This document shows positions 26,798 through 35,304 of a stretch of 64,000 nt of DNA, in pieces. The stretch's first letter is position 1; each line of letters opens with the position of its first letter. Both the position numbers and the translations under genes were made by a program. Source of the stretch: Paraburkholderia hiiakae (lineage in GTDB: Bacteria > Pseudomonadota > Gammaproteobacteria > Burkholderiales > Burkholderiaceae); contig NZ_CAJHCQ010000011.1 of the NCBI RefSeq assembly GCF_904848665.1, forward strand, positions 186,001 through 250,000, in the 5' to 3' direction. The notes below the pieces were generated by a model. It was not told the DNA's origin. It searched no databases and saw nothing but the letters and a program-made list of their open reading frames with translations.

Positions 26798-27352
26798 TCA
26801 TGCCGTGCCTGCCGCCGCTGAAAGCGTGGAGATGATCTCCGCATTGAAGGCGGGCAGGTCGTCGGGCTTGCGGCTCGTGATGAGGTTGCCGTCGTGCACC
26901 ATGGTCTCATCGACCCACTTGCCGCCCGCATTGCGAATATCGTCCTGCAGCGAGGGCCAGCTCGTCATGGTGTGCCCCTTGACGATACCCGCCGAGACGG
27001 GCAGCCAACCGCCATGGCAGATCACGGCGATGGTTTTGTGCGCGTCGTTGGCCGCGCGCACGAACGCCTGGGCTTCCGGAATCAGGCGGATGGCGTCCCC
27101 GTTCACCACCCCGCCGGGCAACACAACCGCGTCGTAGTCATCCGCTTTCGCGGTGCTGAAAGTGCGGTCCACCTTGATCTTGCTGCCCTTGTCGACGTGG
27201 CGAAAGCCCTGAATTTCGCCGCTTTTCTGCGAGATTACGTCCACCTGCGCGCCTGCTTCCTTCAATGCGCGGCGCGGTTCGGTAAGTTCGACTTCCTCAA
27301 ACCCGTCCATGGCAAGGATTGCGACCTTGCAGTTGTCGAGCATGTTAGCCAT
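26798..27352 (-). CDS. DJ-1/PfpI-family protein (glutamine amidotransferase-like)
   Basis: 184 aa. VAILAMDGFEEVELTEPRRAL and DYDAVVLPGGVVNGDAIR open the fold, and the nucleophile-elbow region AVICHGGWLPVSAG carries the Cys-His-Gly of PfpI-like enzymes. Members act as glyoxalase/deglycase or protease-like stress proteins. GAGGAAA precedes the ATG at 27352. It may be stress-linked like its neighbours, but the sequence does not show regulation. Confidence 0.9.
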   Translation of the reverse strand: MANMLDNCKVAILAMDGFEEVELTEPRRALKEAGAQVDVISQKSGEIQGFRHVDKGSKIKVDRTFSTAKADDYDAVVLPGGVVNGDAIRLIPEAQAFVRAANDAHKTIAVICHGGWLPVSAGIVKGHTMTSWPSLQDDIRNAGGKWVDETMVHDGNLITSRKPDDLPAFNAEIISTLSAAAGTA

Positions 27353-27604
27353 TGCGATTTCCTCCTCGTTTGAGAGCGTTGAAACCTCGATTTGCCGGCT
27401 TTGCGCCGGTTTGCATGCATTTGCCGGTACAGCAAGGCGGATGCCGCGCCGCGTGTGCAACGCGAGCAAACGGAAGCGGCGAACAGTCGGGCTTCACTCG
27501 GGTGTCGCTCGCTGGCGGCATGGCGCTTGCGGAAGAAGAGGTAAGCGTGGCGCGGCGTCAGCACGCCACGCAGCAGTTTCATCCACAACCTCAAGGAGAG
27601 CGAA

Positions 27605-27976
27605 ATGAATGGATCGATCAAGCAATTGCTGGCCGGGGTCGTAATCGCAACGTGTTCGGCGGTTGCACTCGCGCAAAGCGCTGGCGGCGGCACGGCCGGG
27701 GGAGCCAACGGCGGCAGCAATGGGGTAGGCGCGGGCGGCGGCACGACGGGCGCGGCGGGCATCAACACGGCACGCTCGCCGGGAAGCGCCGCAGGCACGC
27801 GCTATGACAACAGCGGCTACGGCGCGCCGGGCACGACGGCGACGGGCGGCGGCCAGGGAACGGGGACTGGCGCGGCGCCTGCGCCTGCACCGGGAACTCG
27901 GCAGAACATGCCGTATAACAACGGCAATGGCGCAATGAGCACTCAACCGAACGGTGGCGCGCAGGGAGGCCAGTAA
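27605..27976 (+). CDS. Gly-rich secreted hypothetical protein
   Basis: 123 aa, unnamed. The signal peptide (IKQLLAGVVIATCSAVALA) is followed by a mature part made almost wholly of Gly, Ala, Asn, Thr and Pro (SAGGGTAGGANGGSNGVGAG). AAGGAG precedes the ATG. Probably disordered in the periplasm or cell surface. A strong terminator follows (28034-28070). Confidence 0.7.
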   Translation: MNGSIKQLLAGVVIATCSAVALAQSAGGGTAGGANGGSNGVGAGGGTTGAAGINTARSPGSAAGTRYDNSGYGAPGTTATGGGQGTGTGAAPAPAPGTRQNMPYNNGNGAMSTQPNGGAQGGQ

Positions 27977-28033
27977 GAACGGAGTTGTGTAGTTAAACTA
28001 AATTTCTCAGAATAATCGATGACGTAATGTGAA

Positions 28034-28070
28034 GGGCGGGCGGCGCAAATTGCGTTCGCCCGCCCTTTTT
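28034..28070 (+). terminator. Rho-independent terminator
   Basis: GGGCGGGCG (28034-28042) pairs with CGCCCGCCC (28057-28065), with an inner partial stem, followed by five T. It ends the Gly-rich protein gene and lies 28 bases before the convergent permease stop. Confidence 0.85.
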
Positions 28071-28098
28071 CAAGGTCGCGTACTTTTGACTCGACCGT

Positions 28099-29403
28099 TC
28101 AGTCGATCGCCTTGTTGCCGGTTTCCTCGAACAGGGAAACGGCGATGAGCGAAATCAGCACGCAGCCGATCATGTACCACGCGGGCGCCATCTTGTTGCC
28201 CGTGACATGGATGAGCCAGCCGGCCACGAGTTGAGCCGTGCCGCCGAACACCGACACCGCAATCGCGTACGCGCTCGACATATAGCCTGCGCGCAGATGC
28301 TTCGGAAAGTTTTCCGGCATCAACGCGTAAGCGGGAGCGGAGCCCATCGTATAGAAGAGCATGAGCACGATGAGCGCGCCGAGCACGACCGGCAGCGAAG
28401 GAAAGTGCGTCATGAGCCAGAACGCCGGGTAGAGCAGCAGGATCAGCGCGATGCGACCGATCACCGTGAGCGGCTTGCGACGGCCCATGCGATCCGACCA
28501 CGCGCCGTAGATCGGACACATCACGAGCGAGATCGTGCTGGACGCCACGCCCGCGAGGATCGACATTTTGGGTGGCAATCCCAGGTACTGGATGCAGTAG
28601 GTCGGCATGTAGTACATCATCACGTACGTCGAAACCGACATGCCCATGATCGCGAAGATCGTGAGGAACCAGTTGCGCACGTACACGCCTCGCTTCGGGT
28701 CGTCACGGTCCGCGACCACGCGCTGCGCTGGCGGCTCCTCGCGAATGTGCCGGCGCAGATAGATACCGACCGGCGCGATGAGCGTGCCGAGCAAAAACGG
28801 AATGCGCCAGCCCCAGCTATGCATCGTGTCTGCAGAGAGCAGAAAGCCGAGGCTCGCCGCGAGGCCCGAGCCGAGCAGCGCCGCCGCGCCCTGGCTCGCG
28901 AGCTGCCAGCTCGCGCGAAAGCCACGGCTCGCTTGTCCGCCCATTTCGAGCAGTGTGGCCGTTGCCGCGCCGAACTCGCCGCCTTGCGCGAAGCCCTGCA
29001 CGAGGCGGGCGACGACGATAAGCAGTGGCGCAGCGATACCAATCTGCGCATAGGTGGGCGCAAGACCGATAGACGCGGAACCCACCGCCATCAACAGGAT
29101 GGTGAGCGTGAGCGCCGGCTTGCGGCCCGCGCGGTCCGCGTAGCGGCCGAGCACGATGCCGCCGAGCGGGCGCATGACGAAGCCCACGGCGAACACCGCG
29201 AATGCAAGCAGCAGCGACGTGACCTGGCTGTCGGCCGGAAAGAACTGATGGCCGATCGTCAGCGCGAAATAGCTGTAGACGGTGAAGTCGAAGAATTCGA
29301 GCAGGTTGCCGATCACCGCCGCGAGAACGATCTTGCGCTGGTAGGCAGGCGAGAGCGCGGCTTCGTCGGCCGCTTTCAGAAGCGGTTCGGTCGTGGCGTT
29401 CAT
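28099..29403 (-). CDS. MHS-family MFS permease
   Basis: 434 aa with about 12 membrane helices. GNLLEFFDFTVYSYFALTIGHQFFP, RPLGGIVLGRYADRAGRKPAL and GFAQGGEFGAATATLLEM are metabolite:H+ symporter motifs. Its ATG at 29403 overlaps the stop of the upstream M20 gene by four bases (ATGA), so the two are translationally coupled. It probably imports the N-acylated compound hydrolysed by that enzyme. Confidence 0.9.
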   Translation of the reverse strand: MNATTEPLLKAADEAALSPAYQRKIVLAAVIGNLLEFFDFTVYSYFALTIGHQFFPADSQVTSLLLAFAVFAVGFVMRPLGGIVLGRYADRAGRKPALTLTILLMAVGSASIGLAPTYAQIGIAAPLLIVVARLVQGFAQGGEFGAATATLLEMGGQASRGFRASWQLASQGAAALLGSGLAASLGFLLSADTMHSWGWRIPFLLGTLIAPVGIYLRRHIREEPPAQRVVADRDDPKRGVYVRNWFLTIFAIMGMSVSTYVMMYYMPTYCIQYLGLPPKMSILAGVASSTISLVMCPIYGAWSDRMGRRKPLTVIGRIALILLLYPAFWLMTHFPSLPVVLGALIVLMLFYTMGSAPAYALMPENFPKHLRAGYMSSAYAIAVSVFGGTAQLVAGWLIHVTGNKMAPAWYMIGCVLISLIAVSLFEETGNKAID

Positions 29404-30590
29404 GCACGGTCCTTGCTGAGGAAGCGTTCGACGAGACGCGTCCAGAACGCAGCGCCAATGGTCAGGTTCTCGTCGTTGAAGTCGTAGCGCGCATTGTGCA
29501 GCATCGGCCGGCCTTCGCCATTGCCAAGGCGTACGAAACAACCAGGGCGCTGCTGCAGGTAGTACGCGAAGTCTTCGCTGCCCGCGATCGGCGGAAACGG
29601 CGCGATGACGTGCTCCGGCCCGACCAGTTCCTCGGCCACCTGGCGTGCGAATTCGGTTTCGGCTTCGCTGTTGATGAGCACCGGATAGCCGCTGATGAAG
29701 TCGATGTCCACCGTCGCGCCGTAGCTTTGCGCCTGCGCTTGAACGAGCGCGCGGATGCGTGCTTCGAGCGTCGCGCGCACTTCGGGCGAGAACGATCGCA
29801 CGCTCATTTCGAGCACGGCGTCTTCGGGAATCACATTCGGCGCATGGCCCGAACGGAACGCGCCAACGGTCACGACGGCGGCTTCGGTGGGGTCGACGTT
29901 GCGCGACACCACCGACTGCAAGGCCATCACGATGCTGCTGCCCACGAGCACCGGGTCCACGGCCAGATGCGGGCGCGCCGCGTGGCCGCCCTTGCCGTGA
30001 ACGCGCAGCTTGACGGTGTCGCACGCGGCCATGAGCGGGCCGGCGCGAAAGCCGAACGTGCCGGTGGGCACGCCCGGATGATTGTGCAGGCCGAAGATCG
30101 CTTCGCAGGGAAAACGATCGAAAAGGCCGTCGGCGATCATGCGCTCGGCGCCGCTGTCCGAGCCGGCTTCCTCGGCGGGCTGGAAGATCAGGTGGACGGT
30201 GCCGTCGAAGTTGCGCGTTTTGGCGAGCTGGCGCGCCGCGCCGAGCAGGACCGTGGTGTGGCCGTCGTGGCCGCACGCGTGCATCTTGCCCTCGTGCACG
30301 CTCGCGTAGTCGAGGCCGGTGAGCTCCTGGATCGGCAGGGCGTCCATGTCGGCGCGCACGCCTACCGTGCGCGCGCTCGTGCCCGCCTTGAGCGACGCCA
30401 CCACACCGTGGCCGCCCACGCGGCGCGTGACGTCATAGCCCCAGGCCGCGAGCTTGTCCGCGACGAAGCGCGACGTGTCGGCTTCCTCGTAGGAGAGCTC
30501 AGGGTGCTTGTGGAGGTGATGACGGATTTCGTCGAGTTCCGATCGGGCTTCGGCCAGGTCGGCGACTTCGCAGTAGTGGTGCTCGCTCAT
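29400..30590 (-). CDS. M20-family aminoacylase / N-acyl amino acid amidohydrolase (hippurate hydrolase-like)
   Basis: 396 aa. RHHLHKHPELSYEEADTS at the N-terminus, DMDALPIQE and HACGHDGHTTVLLGAARQLA (metal ligands), then PAEE and GFRAGPLMAACDTVKLRVHGKGGHAARPH (dimerisation domain) define the amidohydrolase branch of M20. It releases a free amino acid from an acyl amide such as hippurate. It is the first gene of a two-gene operon with a permease, and a LysR gene is divergent 164 bases away. Confidence 0.92.
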   Translation of the reverse strand: MSEHHYCEVADLAEARSELDEIRHHLHKHPELSYEEADTSRFVADKLAAWGYDVTRRVGGHGVVASLKAGTSARTVGVRADMDALPIQELTGLDYASVHEGKMHACGHDGHTTVLLGAARQLAKTRNFDGTVHLIFQPAEEAGSDSGAERMIADGLFDRFPCEAIFGLHNHPGVPTGTFGFRAGPLMAACDTVKLRVHGKGGHAARPHLAVDPVLVGSSIVMALQSVVSRNVDPTEAAVVTVGAFRSGHAPNVIPEDAVLEMSVRSFSPEVRATLEARIRALVQAQAQSYGATVDIDFISGYPVLINSEAETEFARQVAEELVGPEHVIAPFPPIAGSEDFAYYLQQRPGCFVRLGNGEGRPMLHNARYDFNDENLTIGAAFWTRLVERFLSKDRA

Positions 30591-30687
30591 GGGGGACTCC
30601 TTTTATTGGAATAGGTTCGGGCAAAAGCCAAAGGCCGAGTATTGCATCGACGAAAAACTCGACCCATGACGGAAAAGCGTCGAAAAT

Positions 30688-30704
30688 GTTGACTTGAAGT
30701 CAAC
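30688..30704. promoter_or_regulatory. Perfect palindrome, likely LysR box
   Basis: GTTGACTT-G-AAGTCAAC has 8-bp perfect arms around one base. It lies in the 164-base space between the divergent M20 and LysR genes, about 50 bases before the LysR ATG. Confidence 0.65.
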
Positions 30705-30754
30705 GGTCGATTGTCGCGGCGCAGCAAGACAACGCGCGCGAAAGGAGCAATGCA

Positions 30755-31708
30755 ATGCGGGGAAAGGTAGATCGGGAAGATGCGGCGCGAGGCGCGATCG
30801 ACGATATTGGCGAGCGGCCGCTGCGCTATCTGGCCGAAATCGCGGCGGCGGGCGGCGTGCGCCTGGCCGCCGAGGCGCTGGGCATCAACGCCTCGGTCAT
30901 CAGCCGCCAGGTGGCGGCGCTCGAGCGGCGGCTGCGCTTTCCGCTGATCGAGCGGCGCGGGCGCAGCGTGGCCGTGACCGAGATCGGTCAGGTGCTCGTG
31001 GACCATTATCGCGACGGCCAGCGTCGCCAGCGCGATCTGGCCGCGCGCCTGGAGGAGTACCGGCACCTGAGGCGCGGACGCGTGGCGCTGGGCGTGGGCG
31101 AGGGCTTCATCGGCAATCTGATCGCGCGGGCGCTACAGCGATTTTCGATGACGTACCCCGACATTCTCGTGGAGATCCGTTCGGGGCCGACGCCGGTCGT
31201 GCTGTCGCTCGTGCGCGACGACATGGTCGATATCGGCTTGTGCACGCGCACCTCCGACGACCCCGCCATGCGCATTCACCCCTTTGCGGGGCGCCCGCTT
31301 TGCGCGCTCGTCGCGCCCTCGCACCGCTTCGCGAAGATGCAGAAGGTGGCGCCCGCCGAACTCGCCAGCGAGCGTCTGATCTTCATGACCGAGGCGTTTG
31401 GCGTGCAGCACTTCGTGCAGTCGCTGTTCGACGACGCGCGCCTGAACGTGATGCCCGCGTATCGCGTGGATCTATTCAACACCGCCCAGACGCTCGCGGC
31501 TGCCGGGCTGGGCGTGGCGTTCATGTCGTCGATTACGGCGCGTCGCGGCATCGATCTGGGCGAACTGGTGGCCGTGCCGATCGATCATCCGATCGCCGCG
31601 GGCTTTTCGAGCCAGATGGTCACGCGCGTGGGCCGCAGGCTATCGCCAGCAGCGGATCACTTGAGGAAGCAACTCGCGCAGAGTTTTTTGGAGTCGGCGG
31701 CGAAGTAA
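30755..31708 (+). CDS. LysR-family transcriptional regulator
   Basis: 317 aa with an N-terminal extension of about 20 residues before the HTH (RPLRYLAEIAAAGGVRLAAEALGINASVISRQVAALERRL, LIERRGRSVAVTEIG). The effector domain starts near residue 110 (GRVALGVGEGFIGNLIARALQRF). It is placed to regulate the divergent M20-permease operon, and a perfect palindrome lies between them. Confidence 0.9.
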   Translation: MRGKVDREDAARGAIDDIGERPLRYLAEIAAAGGVRLAAEALGINASVISRQVAALERRLRFPLIERRGRSVAVTEIGQVLVDHYRDGQRRQRDLAARLEEYRHLRRGRVALGVGEGFIGNLIARALQRFSMTYPDILVEIRSGPTPVVLSLVRDDMVDIGLCTRTSDDPAMRIHPFAGRPLCALVAPSHRFAKMQKVAPAELASERLIFMTEAFGVQHFVQSLFDDARLNVMPAYRVDLFNTAQTLAAAGLGVAFMSSITARRGIDLGELVAVPIDHPIAAGFSSQMVTRVGRRLSPAADHLRKQLAQSFLESAAK

Positions 31709-31762
31709 TCGAGATACGTTGCGCGCGCAACGCATTGGGATGGCTGACGCCCGGTTGCCGAT

Positions 31763-32470
31763 CTACTCCTGCGCCGAAGGCGCGTCCCCAATCCTCAACA
31801 CCGCATCGCGTTTGGCAAGCAAATGCTGCCGCAATATCGCCGCGAGCCGCTTGCCGTCGCGCGCGTCGAGCGCTTCCAGCATTTCGCCGTGCTCACGGAT
31901 CGCGCGATCCCACTTTGGGGTCTCGAAGTTCGAGCGAAACCGCAGCGCCTGCAAGCGGCGGTTCACGGCGATATACGTTTGCCGCAGCGCCGAATTGCGC
32001 GCCGCTTCGTTGATCTTGTCGTGAATCGCCTGATTACGGCTGTAATAACCGGCCAGATCGTTCTGCGCGCGGCAGGCGAGCATGGCGTAGTGCAGCGCTT
32101 TGATCTCGGCGATTTCGGCCGCGGTGATCCGCTCGCAAGCCAGTTCGCCTGAAAACGCTTCGAGCCCGCTCATGAGTTCGAAGGTCTCGCGCAGTTCCGC
32201 CTCCGACATCTTCGAGACCGAGGCGCCGCGATTCGGCGAAATCTCGATCAACCCTTCGGAAGCGAGCACCTTCAGCGCTTCGCGCAACGGCGTGCGCGAA
32301 ATGCCCAGGGTCTCGCACAGCTCGCGTTCATTGAGCTTGCGGCCGGCCTCGAGCACGCCTTCCACGATGAACCGTCGCAGATGGTCGACGACGGTGTCAT
32401 GAAGTTGCTGGCGCGCAATGGGCGGCAGTTCCGGGCTAATGGCGGAGGGGTTCAGGTTCGGGTTTTGCAT
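31763..32470 (-). CDS. GntR-family regulator (FCD/FadR branch)
   Basis: 235 aa. Winged HTH (QLHDTVVDHLRRFIVEGVLEAGRKLNERELCETLGISRTPLREALKVLASEGLIEISPNRGASV) and an all-helical FCD ligand domain (ELMSGLEAFSGELACERITAAEIAEI). FCD regulators usually sense carboxylic acids. A perfect dyad TTTTGCATGCAAAA covers its own start codon and a near copy lies before the divergent aminotransferase gene, so it likely represses both. Confidence 0.92.
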   Translation of the reverse strand: MQNPNLNPSAISPELPPIARQQLHDTVVDHLRRFIVEGVLEAGRKLNERELCETLGISRTPLREALKVLASEGLIEISPNRGASVSKMSEAELRETFELMSGLEAFSGELACERITAAEIAEIKALHYAMLACRAQNDLAGYYSRNQAIHDKINEAARNSALRQTYIAVNRRLQALRFRSNFETPKWDRAIREHGEMLEALDARDGKRLAAILRQHLLAKRDAVLRIGDAPSAQE

Positions 32471-32476
32471 GCAAAA
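32463..32476. promoter_or_regulatory. GntR operator over the regulator's start codon
   Basis: TTTTGCATGCAAAA is a perfect 14-bp palindrome; the GntR ATG (32468-32470 on the minus strand) lies inside it. A second site at 32599-32612 differs at one base. Confidence 0.7.
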
Positions 32477-32598
32477 GGCATTTTCATCGATTTCCAGCGA
32501 ATTCTAGCCCAAGGACAGGATCTCAAAGCAGCAAGCTGTGATTGGGGTAAACCACATCAGAATTGTCTGTCTGTACGTGGGCTGGCTGGATTATAGTT

Positions 32599-32619
32599 TT
32601 TTGAATGCAAAATTCAAAA
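32599..32619. promoter_or_regulatory. GntR operator before the aminotransferase operon
   Basis: TTTTGAATGCAAAA (32599-32612) matches the operator at 32463 at 13 of 14 bases. The same stretch forms a longer inverted repeat TTTTGAAT-N5-ATTCAAAA. A -10-like TATAGT (32592-32597) lies directly before it, and AGGAG and the ATG follow, so binding would block transcription start. Confidence 0.7.
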
Positions 32620-32632
32620 CAGGAGCGATTGC

Positions 32633-33850
32633 ATGTTGAAGCTCGATTTCCATCCCGCCGGTCGCCACTTCCTGCAGATACCCGGGCCGAGCCCGGTGCC
32701 CGATCGCATCCTGCGCGCGATGAGCTATCCGACCATCGACCACCGCGGCCCCGAGTTCGGCGTGCTCGGGCTCAAGGTGCTGGATGGCATCAAGAAGATC
32801 TTCAAGACGCAGCAGCCGGTGGTGATTTATCCGGCCTCGGGCACCGGCGCGTGGGAAGCCGCGCTCACCAACACGCTGAGCCCCGGCGACACGGTGCTGA
32901 TGTACGAAACGGGTCATTTCGCGACGTTATGGAAACAGATGGCCGAGCGCCTTGGGCTGAAGCCGGAATTTCTCGGTCTGCCGGGCATTGAAGGCTGGCG
33001 GCGCGGCGTGCAGGCCGACATGATCGAAAAGCGTCTGCGCGAAGATTCGCAGCACGCCATCAAGGCCGTTTGCGTGGTGCACAACGAGACCTCGACCGGC
33101 GTGACCTCCGACATCGCCGCGGTGCGCCGCGCGATCGACGCCGCAGGGCATCCGGCACTGTTGCTCGTGGACACGATTTCGGGTCTCGCGAGCGCGGACT
33201 ACCGGCACGACGAGTGGGGCGTGGACGTGACCGTCTCCGGCTCGCAGAAGGGCCTCATGCTGCCGCCGGGCATCAGCTTCAACGCGGTTTCGGCGAAGGC
33301 GCTGGCGGCCAGTGAGCATGCAAAGCTGCCGTGCAGCTTCTGGGGCTGGGCCGAGATCATCGAGATGAACAAGAGCGGCTACTGGCCGTACACGCCCAAC
33401 ACGAACCTGCTCTACGGCCTTTCCGAAGCGCTCGACATGTTGCAGGACGAAGGGCTCGACAACGTGTTCGCGCGGCATCGGCGGCTGGGCGAGGCGTGTC
33501 GGCGCGCGGTGCACGCGTGGGGCCTCGAGATCCAGTGCGCCGACCCCGCCGTCTACAGTCCCGTGCTCACGGGCGTGATGATGCCCGACGGCGTGGATGC
33601 GGATGCGGTTCGCAAGATCATCTACGAGCGCTTCGATCTTTCGCTCGGCACGGGTCTCGGCAAGGTCAAGGGGCGCATGTTCCGCATCGGGCACCTGGGC
33701 GACTGCAACGATCTCACGCTGTTGGCGGCGTTGGCCGGCTGCGAGATGGGCCTGCGCATTGCGAACGTGCCCTTGAAGGACAGCGGCTTGCCTGCGGCGA
33801 TGGAATATCTCGCGGCGCAGCCCAATGTGGTTTCGCTGAAAGCAGCCTGA
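32633..33850 (+). CDS. Class V aminotransferase (alanine-glyoxylate / serine-pyruvate type)
   Basis: 405 aa PLP enzyme. The N-terminal PGPSPVPDRILRAM and TIDHRGPEF are typical of alanine-glyoxylate aminotransferases. The PLP-lysine lies in VSGSQKGLMLPPG, and LVDTISGLAS carries the PLP-binding Asp. It moves an amino group onto glyoxylate or a related 2-oxo acid. It is the first gene of an operon with a permease and a FAD/Fe-S oxidoreductase that would make a 2-oxo acid. The N-terminus is well supported by AGGAG. Confidence 0.92.
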   Translation: MLKLDFHPAGRHFLQIPGPSPVPDRILRAMSYPTIDHRGPEFGVLGLKVLDGIKKIFKTQQPVVIYPASGTGAWEAALTNTLSPGDTVLMYETGHFATLWKQMAERLGLKPEFLGLPGIEGWRRGVQADMIEKRLREDSQHAIKAVCVVHNETSTGVTSDIAAVRRAIDAAGHPALLLVDTISGLASADYRHDEWGVDVTVSGSQKGLMLPPGISFNAVSAKALAASEHAKLPCSFWGWAEIIEMNKSGYWPYTPNTNLLYGLSEALDMLQDEGLDNVFARHRRLGEACRRAVHAWGLEIQCADPAVYSPVLTGVMMPDGVDADAVRKIIYERFDLSLGTGLGKVKGRMFRIGHLGDCNDLTLLAALAGCEMGLRIANVPLKDSGLPAAMEYLAAQPNVVSLKAA

Positions 33851-33889
33851 AACGGGGGGAGCGGGCGCACACCACGCGCATACCACGCA

Positions 33890-33914
33890 CATGCCGCGCA
33901 CGGGGCGCGGCATG
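33890..33914. other. Intercistronic stem-loop
   Basis: CATGCCGCGC (33890-33899) pairs with GCGCGGCATG (33905-33914) around ACGGG. It lies between the aminotransferase and permease genes with no T run, so it may stabilise or partly attenuate the operon message rather than end it. Confidence 0.5.
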
Positions 33915-34011
33915 ACAGGCTGATTTCCCAGCTTGTCCCAGGTCGTTCCCATGCCGGACGCCCCTGCAAGAAGGGCGATGCGGCCGATAGAACCAGCAAC
34001 GGAGACAGACG

Positions 34012-35298
34012 ATGAAACGGTATCGATTGACGAGCGCGAGCAGCATCGTGCTGATCATGCTCTGCATCATGTACTTCATCACCTACCTCGATCGAGTGAA
34101 CGTGAGCACGGCGGCGGCGGGCTTCGGCAAGGAGTTCCAGCTTTCGCATACCCAGGTAGGGCTGGTTTTTTCGGCGTTTGCGTATCCGTATCTGCTGTTT
34201 CAGGTCATTGGCGGCTGGGTGAGCGATCGCTTCGGCGCGCGGCGCACGCTGCTCTTCTGCGGCGCGCTGTGGGGCGTAGCCACGGTGCTCACGGGCATGG
34301 CGGGTGGCCTCGCCACGCTGCTCGCCGCGCGCCTGTTGCTCGGTTTCGGTGAGGGCGCAACGTTTCCCGCCTCGACCTCGGCCATGTCGCGCTGGGTCGC
34401 GAAAGAGCGGCGCGGCTTCGCGCAGGGCATCACGCACTCCGCGTCGCGCGTCGGCAATGCGGTGGCACCCGCTGTCGTGGTGCTGGTGATGGCGCGCTAC
34501 GGCTGGCGCGAATCGTTCTACGTATGCGGCGCGCTCAGCCTGCTGTGGGTGGTGGTGTGGGCGGTCACGTTCACCGAACATCCGAAGGATCACCCGCGCA
34601 TCACCGAGGCCGAACTCGCCATCCTGCCGCCGCCTAAGCCGCGCGTGACAGGCCTGCCGTGGATGGCGCTCTTCAAGCGCATGATGCCGGTGACGATCGT
34701 CTACTTCTGCTACGGCTGGACGCTGTGGCTTTTCCTTAGCTGGATTCCGCAATACTTTCTGCACAACTATCACCTGCAGTTGGGCAAGTCGGCGATCTTC
34801 GCCTCGGTGGTATTCCTCGCGGGCGTGGTGGGCGACACGCTCGGCGGTCTCGTGACTGACTGGCTCTTTCAACGCACGGGCAACCTCAAGCGCGCGCGCA
34901 GCTGGATGGTCTCCGTGTGCATGCTCATCACGTTGATCGTGCTGGTGCCGCTGATGTTCGTGCACGATCCCGTCATTTCGATGGCATGCCTCGCGGCGGG
35001 TTTCTTCTTCGCCGAAATGACCATCGGCCCGATGTGGGCGATTCCCATGGATATCGCACCGGAATTCTCCGGCACGGCGAGCGGCATGATGAACACAGGT
35101 TCGGCATTGGCCGCGATCATCTCGCCCGTGGTGGGCGGCTTTCTGATCGACCGCTTCGGCAACTGGGATCTGCCGTTCGTGGGCAGCATGGTGCTGATGG
35201 GCTGCGGCGTGATTCTCGCGTTCCGCATGCAGCCAGATAGCCGCTTCGAGTTGGGCAAGCCGACTGAAGAGCCCACGGGTTCTCATCAGGGAGTGTGA
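34012..35298 (+). CDS. MFS permease, anion:cation symporter (ACS) type
   Basis: 428 aa with about 12 membrane helices. FITYLDRVNVSTAA and GGWVSDRFGARRTL are ACS signatures shared with glucarate, phthalate and sialate permeases. GFGEGATFPASTSAMSRWVAKERRG is also typical. CGGAG precedes the ATG. It likely imports the hydroxy acid oxidised by the next gene product, six bases downstream. Confidence 0.9.
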   Translation: MKRYRLTSASSIVLIMLCIMYFITYLDRVNVSTAAAGFGKEFQLSHTQVGLVFSAFAYPYLLFQVIGGWVSDRFGARRTLLFCGALWGVATVLTGMAGGLATLLAARLLLGFGEGATFPASTSAMSRWVAKERRGFAQGITHSASRVGNAVAPAVVVLVMARYGWRESFYVCGALSLLWVVVWAVTFTEHPKDHPRITEAELAILPPPKPRVTGLPWMALFKRMMPVTIVYFCYGWTLWLFLSWIPQYFLHNYHLQLGKSAIFASVVFLAGVVGDTLGGLVTDWLFQRTGNLKRARSWMVSVCMLITLIVLVPLMFVHDPVISMACLAAGFFFAEMTIGPMWAIPMDIAPEFSGTASGMMNTGSALAAIISPVVGGFLIDRFGNWDLPFVGSMVLMGCGVILAFRMQPDSRFELGKPTEEPTGSHQGV

Positions 35299-35304
35299 AC
35301 AGCG

